Source: Verrucomicrobiota bacterium
GTDB lineage: Bacteria; Verrucomicrobiota; Verrucomicrobiia; Palsa-1439
Length of the DNA stretch: 33,887 nt
NCBI GenBank assembly: GCA_016871575.1
Contig: VHCW01000050.1
Coordinates: 1 to 33,887 of the forward strand
Reading direction: 5' to 3'
Shown here: positions 1 through 7,100 of the stretch, one piece after another
How the letters are laid out: each line of letters begins with the position of its first letter
How positions within the stretch are numbered: the first letter of the stretch is position 1
The notes under the pieces: generated by a model
Database searches by the model: none
Told to the model about the DNA's origin: nothing
What the model saw: the letters and a program-made list of their open reading frames with translations, nothing else
Program-made: the position numbers and the translations under genes

Positions 1-843
1 CGCCTTGCCCGCGCCAACGACCGTGTGCAGTTCGTCAATAAACAGAATGATCTTCCCTTCGCTGGCGATGACTTCCTTCAGGAACGCTTTCAACCGGTCC
101 TCGAACTCACCCCGGTACTTCGCGCCCGCCAGCATCGCGCCGATGTCCATCGCCACGACGCGTTTCTCCTTCAACCCCTCCGGCACATCGCCGCTGACGA
201 TCCGCCGCGCCAACCCCTCGACAATGGCCGTCTTGCCGACACCGGGATCGCCGATCAATACCGGGTTGTTCTTCGTGCGCCGCGACAACACCTGCATCAC
301 GCGACGGATTTCCGTGTCGCGCCCGATGACTGGGTCGAGCTTGCCCTTGCGCGCTTCCTCCGTCAGGTCGCGCCCATATTTTTGAAGCGATTGGTATTTG
401 TCTTCCGGGTTCTGGTCGGTGACGGTGGCGTTGCCGCGCACATCGCGTAACGCCTTCAAGATGTCGCTGGTCTTCGCCGCGACCTTCTTGTGTTCCGCCA
501 GCCCAAGCAACAAGTGTTCGGTGCTGACGAATTGGTCCTTGAGTTTGTCTGCATGCGATTGCGCCGCGTCGAGTGCCGTGCGCAGCGCCCGGCTGAGCGT
601 GACCTCGACTTCGCCGTGAACCTGCGGACGCCGGTTCAACTCGTCGTCGAGTTTCTTCAGCATCGCATCCGGCGCAAGGCCGAGTTTCTCCAGCAACGGA
701 CGGACAAGCCCGTCGGTCTGCTGGATGAGCGCGGCGAGCAGGTGTTCGCAGTCAACTTCCGAGTGGTGTTGTTTCTGCGCCAGCTCGTGCGCCGACTGCA
801 ACGCCTCCTGCGCCTTGATCGTCAGTTTGTCGAATCGAATCAT
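1..843 (-). CDS. clpB: ClpB disaggregase, N-terminal part (runs off the window)
   Basis: ClpB is a cytosolic Hsp100 AAA+ chaperone that, with DnaK, pulls polypeptides out of aggregates. The 281 codons present start [15 protein letters not shown] and show the two Clp-N repeats (about residues 1-150), then the start of AAA domain 1. That domain has Walker A GDPGVGKT near residues 198-205, the pore region [11 protein letters not shown], and Walker [10 protein letters not shown] close to the window edge. The alignment of these motifs fits E. coli ClpB, whose first Walker A lies near residue 206. The ATG at 843 is preceded by GGAG at a short spacing. AAA domain 1's end, the middle domain and AAA domain 2 would lie left of base 1. 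No CIRCE element or clear heat-shock promoter is visible in the 224 bp upstream, which instead hold a double-hairpin repeat. Confidence 0.96.
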   Translation of the reverse strand, partial: MIRFDKLTIKAQEALQSAHELAQKQHHSEVDCEHLLAALIQQTDGLVRPLLEKLGLAPDAMLKKLDDELNRRPQVHGEVEVTLSRALRTALDAAQSHADKLKDQFVSTEHLLLGLAEHKKVAAKTSDILKALRDVRGNATVTDQNPEDKYQSLQKYGRDLTEEARKGKLDPVIGRDTEIRRVMQVLSRRTKNNPVLIGDPGVGKTAIVEGLARRIVSGDVPEGLKEKRVVAMDIGAMLAGAKYRGEFEDRLKAFLKEVIASEGKIILFIDELHTVVGAGKA

Positions 844-863
844 ATCTCCGCCTTCCGTCTGTG

Positions 864-930
864 GTAGGGACGGCTCGCCGAGCCGTCCGCTTCGTTCCGC
901 CCAGCGGCGCGCTCAGCGAGCACGCCCTAC
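864..930. repeat. REPIN-like double hairpin with GTAG/CTAC ends (copy 1)
   Basis: Two imperfect palindromes face each other. The left half begins GTAG (864-867) and folds as a perfect 10-bp stem over 868-888. The right half folds over 906-926 with two internal mismatches and ends CTAC (927-930). Read from their GTAG ends, both halves share GTAGGG and a core GCTCGCYGAGC, while the outer stem bases differ. This is the layout of REP doublets (REPINs), whose hallmark is a GTAG or GGAG tetranucleotide at the palindrome foot. It lies between clpB and the upstream minus-strand gene. The remaining sequence to 1067 shows nothing I can support. Confidence 0.75.
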
Positions 931-1067
931 CAACGACTTCGTGACAAAACAACAGATTAGCAAGCTCGGTGCCGTCCCTATTTCAACCGCATTCTGCGCC
1001 AAGTTGACTGAATTCAGTGTGACACCGCCCGCCTCGTGCGCCACGCCGTCGCAACGCCATAACCAAA

Positions 1068-2000
1068 TCAAAACGGAGTGTCGTTCCCAATTGGGTTACC
1101 ATTGCTGAAGGAAAAACAGATATCGTCGTAGCCTGTCACTCCGATTTGATCGAACTTCCTGTTCTTACCTGCCGACTTTACTCGCACGCGCATGCCATTG
1201 CTGCGTAGTTCGTAAGGCGTACCCCAAGGATCAAGATACTCGCCCCGCTCGTTTCGTTCCTGTTGGTAGAACTCCAAGTACTTCTTCTTGGACGGATTAT
1301 CCCCTCGTAGCACTTTGATGACGGACGCATTATCTCCGACTGGATACTGTCCATAGCCCATGTAATAGCAATTGAGCGCCGCGTGCAGATTGGCTTCGGC
1401 GTAGATGACACGAGTAGCGCGCATTTTGTCGAATGCGAAGCTGTTGGTTTGGTGTAAAAAAGCATCTGAGTGAGATGAAACGCCAAGTGCTGCTGTAATA
1501 ACAACTGGTTCTTCCCACGGGTCTGCGGTGTGCGCTCGATTCCATGTGCCTTCGCGCTCATAGGCGATGACTTCCTTGACGATGCCGGTTGCCCCCAGAT
1601 ACACACAGTTCGAGTAGCGGTCAATAAGGCTCGGATCGCTGTCCCAGTGCGCCGGCAGCTTCCTGAACTCAGAAGGAACATTCGCCGGCGGATAGAACAC
1701 CGATAACTTCTCAAGAGGGATGTATTTCGGCACCAAGTCGGACAGTTTCTCCGGTAGTTGCCCCTCGAAATCATACATGTAGGTGTGAAGCGCCGTCCGG
1801 ATTTCAGCGAAATGGTTACGCACTTCAAAACGAGGCCCCCTTGGACGTCCTGTGCGAGACACTGGGAACGCGCACAAAAAGGCTACTACGCCAATGACCA
1901 AGATCGCGAACAAAACATAAAACAACCGGGAAGATGCAGGAAGCTTCGGGGTGGCAGCCCTTCCGTTCTTCCCATTCGACTCGCCCGTGTCGCGTTTCAT
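1068..2000 (-). CDS. Membrane-anchored protein with two pseudopilin-like modules
   Basis: This 310-residue protein has a basic cytoplasmic N-terminus, one membrane segment at about 26-46, and an extracytoplasmic remainder. Residues about 64-95 (EIRTALHTYMYDFEGQLP, then a leucine-rich stretch) look like the region after the helix of type II secretion GspG-like pseudopilins. A second such module follows at about 195-300, with ALNCYYMGYGQYP and LDPWGTPYEL, the latter being the usual GspG C-terminal signature. There is no prepilin peptidase G/E cleavage motif before the helix, so it is probably not processed as a pilin. Two modules in one chain is unusual. Proteins of this style are common in Verrucomicrobiota and Planctomycetota, with no proven role. 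The ATG at 2000 has only a weak purine-rich ribosome site. It is downstream of the DUF4160/DUF2442 cluster on the same strand. Confidence 0.8.
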   Translation of the reverse strand: MKRDTGESNGKNGRAATPKLPASSRLFYVLFAILVIGVVAFLCAFPVSRTGRPRGPRFEVRNHFAEIRTALHTYMYDFEGQLPEKLSDLVPKYIPLEKLSVFYPPANVPSEFRKLPAHWDSDPSLIDRYSNCVYLGATGIVKEVIAYEREGTWNRAHTADPWEEPVVITAALGVSSHSDAFLHQTNSFAFDKMRATRVIYAEANLHAALNCYYMGYGQYPVGDNASVIKVLRGDNPSKKKYLEFYQQERNERGEYLDPWGTPYELRSNGMRVRVKSAGKNRKFDQIGVTGYDDICFSFSNGNPIGNDTPF

Positions 2001-2084
2001 GGCGAAGATTCTTTCACCAACCTTGGAGACTTTCCAGCCTTTTCATCGGCGGCCTTGTGTTCCGGTTTTGTTCCGGAGGCGCGG

Positions 2085-2387
2085 CTATTTCTTTCGTTTC
2101 GCGCGGTACTGGCGGGGCGACTCGGCGACCATTGCGGCGGGGGATTTACCGACGGCTTGCTCGTAGAGCGTTTCGGGGGCGATGTCCACGTCGTCGCCCC
2201 AACAGATAACACCGAAGTCGGAGTTGATGCTGAATTGTTGGAATACCTTGGGATCGGCAAGTCGCGCGAAGACGCCACCGCTTCGGATTTGTTTCGTCAA
2301 GTCCACGACGCCGGAGTTGCCATCGGCGAAAGTCACGGCGAGACGGTAGCCATCGAGATATTTTGCTGAGACGACGTGCCAGTGCAT
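2085..2387 (-). CDS. DUF2442 protein, second pair
   Basis: This 100-residue soluble protein is of the DUF2442 family, starting MHWHVVSAKYLDGYRLAVTF. It carries the family pattern of a short beta-rich N-terminus (FADGNSGVVDLT), a central F..L.DP..F..F motif, and the typical ending I.WGDDVDIAPETLYE. Its tail is AAMVAESPRQYRAKRKK. The ribosome site GAGGA sits 4 bases before the ATG and overlaps the stop codon of the DUF4160 gene upstream, with a gap of only 6 bases. The two are therefore almost certainly co-translated. DUF2442 genes are commonly found beside DUF4160 genes, and the pair is often treated as toxin-antitoxin-like, but no biochemical role is established. It is the last of four genes that form two successive pairs. 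Confidence 0.9.
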   Translation of the reverse strand: MHWHVVSAKYLDGYRLAVTFADGNSGVVDLTKQIRSGGVFARLADPKVFQQFSINSDFGVICWGDDVDIAPETLYEQAVGKSPAAMVAESPRQYRAKRKK

Positions 2388-2393
2388 GGTTCC

Positions 2394-2654
2394 TCAATCC
2401 AATGGCTCAATCTTACGCAAAGGCTGACGGTTTTCAATCGCTTCCCAGTTCGCCAGTAACTCCGCGCGATGTTTCGCAGCCCATTCGATGACCAAGCCAA
2501 GCGTGCGCGGCGGCAACGAGCCGCGAGTAACAGCAAAATCGCTGATCTGCACCACGGCTTCATATTCGCCATATCGGACGTGGAAGTGTGGTGGCCGGTG
2601 TTCATCGAAGAACATGGCAATGATGATTCCGTAAAACCTGCTGATCTCTGGCAT
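2394..2654 (-). CDS. DUF4160 protein, second pair
   Basis: This 86-residue protein is of the DUF4160 family. The signature MPEISRFYGIIIAM is followed by a histidine-rich PPHFHVRYGEYEA segment, then an LPPR turn and an LVIEWAAKHRAELLANW helix. The paired histidines in PHFH are conserved in the family and could bind metal, although no activity is known. A GAGGA ribosome site 6 bases before the ATG lies just after the TAG stop of the preceding DUF2442 gene (11-base gap). By my count it matches the other DUF4160 protein here at 47 of 86 positions without gaps. The two pairs thus either duplicated long ago or were acquired separately from related sources. Confidence 0.92.
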   Translation of the reverse strand: MPEISRFYGIIIAMFFDEHRPPHFHVRYGEYEAVVQISDFAVTRGSLPPRTLGLVIEWAAKHRAELLANWEAIENRQPLRKIEPLD

Positions 2655-2665
2655 GTGTGTCCTCG

Positions 2666-2962
2666 CTAGCTCTTCCGCTTCGCCGTGTATTTACTGGGCG
2701 ATTCGGCGACCAAGCTGGCTTGTTGTTCGGGCACGCCGATTTCGTAGAGGAATTCCGGGGCCATGTCGGCGCCGTTGTCCCAGACGACGGTGTCTAAGTC
2801 AGGATTGAGCCGGGCTGTGCGGAACTTCCGCAGGTTCTTGAGCGGCTCGAACATTTCGCCGTCGAGTTGTGCCGACAAATCTGCAACGCGGACTGAGCCG
2901 TCTTCAAACGTCAGCCGCAATCGGTAGCCGGAAATGTATTCGACTGCTGTGATCCAGTGCAT
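2666..2962 (-). CDS. DUF2442 protein, first pair
   Basis: This 98-residue DUF2442 protein starts MHWITAVEYISGYRLRLTFED. The open frame extends further upstream, but I place the start at the ATG at 2962. It has GGAG 5 bases before it, it aligns with the start of the second DUF2442 copy, and it falls 11 bases after the stop of the DUF4160 gene. The C-terminal part VVWDNGADMAPEFLYE and the tail SLVAESPSKYTAKRKS match the family and the paralogue (SPRQYRAKRKK). It is presumably co-expressed with the DUF4160 gene before it. The function is unknown; a small antitoxin-like or adaptor role is only an inference from the constant pairing. Confidence 0.9.
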   Translation of the reverse strand: MHWITAVEYISGYRLRLTFEDGSVRVADLSAQLDGEMFEPLKNLRKFRTARLNPDLDTVVWDNGADMAPEFLYEIGVPEQQASLVAESPSKYTAKRKS

Positions 2963-2973
2963 CGCGCTCCAAT

Positions 2974-3234
2974 CTACTCCAAAGGCAGAATGGGCTGCAA
3001 CGGTTTCTTCGCCTGCGCCAATTCCCAGTCGCGCATCAGTTCGTCGCGGTGACGGAACGCCCATTCCAAGACTAGCGCCGTCACGCGCGGCGGCAGTGTG
3101 CCGCCCAGCAACCGTAAGTCGCTGATCGAGAACGAGGCACGTTGTGCTCCGTACTTGGCGTGGAAATGCGGCACACCATGTTCTTGCCAATACATGGCGA
3201 TGATGATTCCGTAAAACCTACTGATCTCTGGCAT
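2974..3234 (-). CDS. DUF4160 protein, first pair
   Basis: This 86-residue DUF4160 protein has the same opening MPEISRFYGIIIAM as the second copy, then VPHFHAKYGAQRA, LPPRVTALVLEW and FRHRDELMRDW. It is the first gene of the four-gene DUF4160-DUF2442-DUF4160-DUF2442 cluster. The ATG at 3234 is preceded by GGGAGAG about 8 bases upstream. The gap to the yebC-like gene upstream is about 40 bases, so read-through from that gene is possible, and I see no separate strong promoter. The equal length and strict gene order of both pairs suggest that the pair, not the single gene, is the unit that was duplicated or inherited. Confidence 0.92.
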   Translation of the reverse strand: MPEISRFYGIIIAMYWQEHGVPHFHAKYGAQRASFSISDLRLLGGTLPPRVTALVLEWAFRHRDELMRDWELAQAKKPLQPILPLE

Positions 3235-3273
3235 CAGTTCTCTCCCGTGAAAGACGGTTTCACAGTTTCCTCT

Positions 3274-4005
3274 TTACTTCACGGCGGCCCAGACGCGATG
3301 AACGTCGTCGTGCTCTTCGAACGACTGGAGAAATTCGCCGACTTCGGCGCGTTGTGCGTCGGTCAATTCCGGATAGCTCTTTGGCAGGAAACCCAATTCG
3401 CTGGTCACCACGGTCCAACCGTTCTTGGACAGCCAAACCGACACGGCGTGCACTGCCGTGCGGTCGGTGATGAATCGCGCGCCGGCGGCTTCGCGCGGGA
3501 TGTCATCGTTTTGCTCGTGGGTGAGCGGTTCGACTTCGTTGGCGCCGGCTTCGATGGCGGCGGTCTCGCGGTCAATCGTTGCGTCGGGATGATGGGCTTC
3601 GACGAGGCCGACGGGATCAAAGAGGAACCGGTTGCTGCCGGCGCCGCCGAGTTGGCCCTTGCGAAAGAGGATACGGATCTCCGGCGCAGTCCGATTCGGA
3701 TTGTCGGTGAACACCTCGACGATGACGCCGACTTTGTGCGGGGCGTAACCCTCGAAGGTGACGTGTTCCATCACCACTTTTTCCTGCCCGATGCCGGCGC
3801 CCTTCTTGATGGCGCGCTCGATGACTTCGCGGTTGACGCTCTCCTTGCGCGCTTTCTCGACGGCGGCATGGAGCCGCGCGTTCAACGCGGGATCGGCGCC
3901 GCCCATCTTGGCGGCGACCATGATTTCCTTGACGAGTTTGCCGGTCGCCTGCGACTTTTTCAGCGAGGCGACTTCACGTTTGGATTGCAACCATTGGCGT
4001 CCCAT
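3274..4005 (-). CDS. yebC: YebC/PmpR (TACO1) family protein
   Basis: This 243-residue protein is of the YebC/TACO1 family. The start MGRQWLQSKRE is characteristic (many relatives begin MGRxW.xxK). It is followed by a helical domain with KLVKEIMVAAKMGGADP and a NARLHAAVEKAR motif, then VIERAIKKGAG, and the domain 2/3 signatures YEGYAP-like FEGYAPHKVGVIVE and NRTAPEIRILFRKGQLG. The frame is open further upstream, but the ATG at 4005 matches the family start. Members were annotated as transcriptional regulators, while TACO1-type work links the family to translation of difficult proline-rich stretches. It is divergent from the giant gene at 4112, with a 106-bp shared upstream region, and may be the lead gene of the following minus-strand cluster. 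Confidence 0.93.
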   Translation of the reverse strand: MGRQWLQSKREVASLKKSQATGKLVKEIMVAAKMGGADPALNARLHAAVEKARKESVNREVIERAIKKGAGIGQEKVVMEHVTFEGYAPHKVGVIVEVFTDNPNRTAPEIRILFRKGQLGGAGSNRFLFDPVGLVEAHHPDATIDRETAAIEAGANEVEPLTHEQNDDIPREAAGARFITDRTAVHAVSVWLSKNGWTVVTSELGFLPKSYPELTDAQRAEVGEFLQSFEEHDDVHRVWAAVK

Positions 4006-4062
4006 GCGGCAACGTGTACCAGTAATCGCCCACAAATTCAATGCCGTCCATCGGTTATTTGT

Positions 4063-4091
4063 TTGTCGGATGCTGTCCGACAGCGTATAAA
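4063..4091 (+). promoter_or_regulatory. Sigma-70-type promoter of the giant exported protein gene
   Basis: A -35 box TTGTCG (4063-4068) and a -10 box TATAAA (4086-4091) are separated by exactly 17 bp. A transcript starting just after would have a leader of about 13-15 bases containing AAGGAA (4098-4103), which sits 8 bases before the ATG at 4112. Every spacing is in the usual range, making this the best promoter visible in the window. Confidence 0.6.
4064..4082. promoter_or_regulatory. Operator-like inverted repeat inside the promoter
   Basis: TGTCGGA and TCCGACA form a perfect 7-bp inverted repeat with a 5-base centre (TGCTG). It covers the -35 box and most of the spacer of the promoter at 4063-4091. 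A dimeric repressor bound here would block RNA polymerase. The short spacing and position favour an operator over a terminator. No regulator gene of a recognisable DNA-binding family is adjacent apart from the yebC-like gene transcribed the other way. Confidence 0.4.
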
Positions 4092-4111
4092 TCCACCAAG
4101 GAACCGTACGC

Positions 4112-7100
4112 ATGAAAACACTGCTGATTCCGCTGCTCCTTGCTTCCTTCACACTTTCCCGCGCCGCAACCGTCACCAACCTGCCCCACGTCCGCCCCGC
4201 CAATCGCGCCCATGTGACCGGCCATCACGAGGCAAAGACGGTTGATCCCGCCAAGATCGAGGCGGCCTCGGCGATCTACAAAGACTGGGCGAAATCCGCC
4301 GGCGGCAAACCGATGACGGGCGAGGTGATGAAGAAACTCTACCAGACCGCCGGGTTCGAAGGGGTGAAGACGTTGATCGAGCGCAGCGTGATCCCGGCGG
4401 AACACTCGATGCAGATGGCCGACCACCGGATTCTGTTCATGCTCCAGACCTTCGAGGCCATCGTGAAACAGTACCAGAGCGAAGGCCGCAAAATCCGCAT
4501 CCACCGTTCCGATTCCGGCAACCAGAAGGCCGGCATGGGCAGTGATGTGGACCAGACGATTTTTGTCGAGGAGTTCAAGGACGGCAAATGGCTGCGCACC
4601 GAGGCGCTCGACAACAGCGTCGCCGACCTGTTCCGCAAGAAGTTCACGGAGATGCACGGGCTGACGGTTGAGGCGCTCGACATCGCCACCATCGCCGGCA
4701 AGGACAAGTTCCCGGACTGGCGCACGACGCGCATCCAGACCGACGCCGAGGGCAAGCGCCCGTTCAAGCTTCACGCCGCCGAGACGCTCGCCGGCCTCGA
4801 ACGGACGCCGGGCGCGTATCAGGAGTGCGGACCGGTGGTGCAACAGGTCCAGTTGCGCTCCGCCGACAAGCTGGAAACCGATTTGCGCGAAGGACGTGCT
4901 ACGGAAGCGCCGCCCGATCCGCGCGAGATGCTTGGCGCGCTCAAGGAATACAATCCTGATTTCCGCCTGAACCATCTCGTCCTCCTCACCATCGGCGCGG
5001 GCGATGACCCGAACGATAAAACGATCAAGGCGCGCGAGGCGTTCCAAGAGGATGCCGTCCGCGTGATGTTTGACGGGCTGAAACCGCAGTTGATTGCCGG
5101 GCACGGCTACGACGCGGCGGTGGCCAACTACATCGAGTTCAGCCACCATCTCCACGACAAGAACCCGGCGGTGAAATATCATCTCCGCGCGCTCGACGAC
5201 GGGCTGAACACCATCCGTCGCCTGCGTCCCGGCAGCGATTCGCCGCTGGCGCGGGTCGAGTACGCGAAGATTCCAGAAGGCGTGCAGCGCAAGCAGTACC
5301 TCGAACTGTTGTTCGGCAAGGACCTCGCCGCGAAGAGCTGGGACGGCACTAGTTTTCTCGACCGCTGGCAGACGTCGTTCGACATCTCCGCCAAGTTGCG
5401 CGACCTGCACTCGGCCAAGAAACTCACCGACGAAACTGCCGCTGAAACGTTCCACCAACTCGCCACGGACATCGCCGCCAAAGAAGGCAAGCCGACGGAA
5501 AGCTGGCGCGAGTATCTGCCGAAAGCCCGCGCGGAGTACAACCAGCGTTGTCAGGAGTTCTTCATGTATAACATCGTCGAGACCTCCCACCAGCGCGTCG
5601 CCGAGTGGCTCAGCGGCGACCCGAACGACCCGAAGAAACGCGCCGTGTTCGAGGCGGCGCTCGACGAAGCCGCCGTGCGCAAGCAGATGAAACTCTCGAA
5701 CAAGGTGTTCGACCACACTTGGAACATCCGCAAGGAGGAGATCCTGCGGAACTTCTCCGAGATGGCGCACCTGGAGTTGATGTCCACCTTCCGCAAGATC
5801 AATGACCGGCCCGACCTGGTGAAGCTGATTATCGAGAACGCCCAGCGCAAAGGGCTGGCTGCCGAGGACGTGGCGCGCCTGAAGATGATCGCATGGGAGT
5901 CCGCCGGCATCTTTCATGGCAAGATGGAGTACAAACAGATGCCGGAAATGTATCTGCGCTACTACGCCGCCCAGGTCCGCCAGAACCTGAAATCACCCCG
6001 CGAATACGGGTTGATGGCGATGGAACGTCTCGGTCGCGACTACGGGTTCATTGACTCGCCCGAAGGACCGCGGGCGACGAAGTGGCTGAAGCAACTCGGC
6101 ATGCACGGCCTCCACACCAAGATCACCGAAGGAATGAAGACCTACAAGCTTGCCGGCATCACCGACCGGTTCCTCGGCAACAACGTGCTCAACCTCGGCG
6201 GCCTCCAGTCGGCTTCCACCGTCTTGCGCGTTTATTCCGAGAGCGGCGGCGACCCCGACGAAACGATCGACGCCCTGATCACCGAGGCGTGGGGCATCCT
6301 GCCCGGCATCGGCCAGATCAAAGGCGCGCACGATGCCGGCCTCGATCCGCAGGCGCAATTTCTCTTCGTCGCCGCGATGACCGTGCCGGCAGCGGGCATC
6401 GTCGTCTGCGTGTACACCATCGGCGAGAACGGCGTCGTGCTCTACGAACACGAAATCTCCGGGCCGTTGCTCAACGAGCAGGCCGACGCGATCTATCGCG
6501 GCTACGTCGGGCCGTCGCTCTACGGTTTCAGCCGCGAGACGCCGCCGCCCGGTTTCGACACCCTCGACATCGAGGCGCTGAAGAAGGCACGCGCCGACAT
6601 CAAGGAACTCACAAGCAAAGTGCAAGGCGGCGGCACCATCGAGGATGCGAAGGCGCTCGCCCGCACTTGCCGGGCCGAGCGGCAGTTGAGCGCGAAGAAG
6701 GCCGCGTGGAAGGCGTATGAAGCCGAGGAGTTTCGCTGGCGCGGCTCCGCCATCCTCGGTTCCGGCCAGCACCTCAAACAGCAACGGCTGGAACTGCCGG
6801 CTCCGGCCGATCCGGTTTTCGCCGGGTCGCCCATCGGCCAGCCGGGGCCGTTGCTCGGGCGCATCAAGCCGATCATCTTCCACGCGCGCGGCAACGAAGG
6901 CCCCGTGGATTTCACCATCAAGGAACTGACCGGCGCCGAGAAGAGCCAGCTCGCGCAACTGGAGAAAGAACTCGCCGGACTGTTGCCGCCCCACGACTAT
7001 GCGGACCGCAAGCACGAGTTTCTCCGGCTCAAACGCCAGCAGAAATCCTACGAACGCGCCCAGCGGTATCTGGCCGAGGCCGCCAAGAACCACGAGTTGA

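Noticed and set aside
931-1067. A possible clpB promoter (TTGAAA with a distant GCTAAT on the minus strand)
   Set aside because: The spacing is about 19 bp, the -10 box is poor, and the double hairpin lies between it and clpB. There is no heat-shock type box or CIRCE repeat.
2666-3190. A longer 174-codon version of the first DUF2442 gene
   Set aside because: The added N-terminus overlaps the DUF4160 gene in another frame and has no family likeness. The ATG at 2962 has GGAG before it and aligns with the paralogue.
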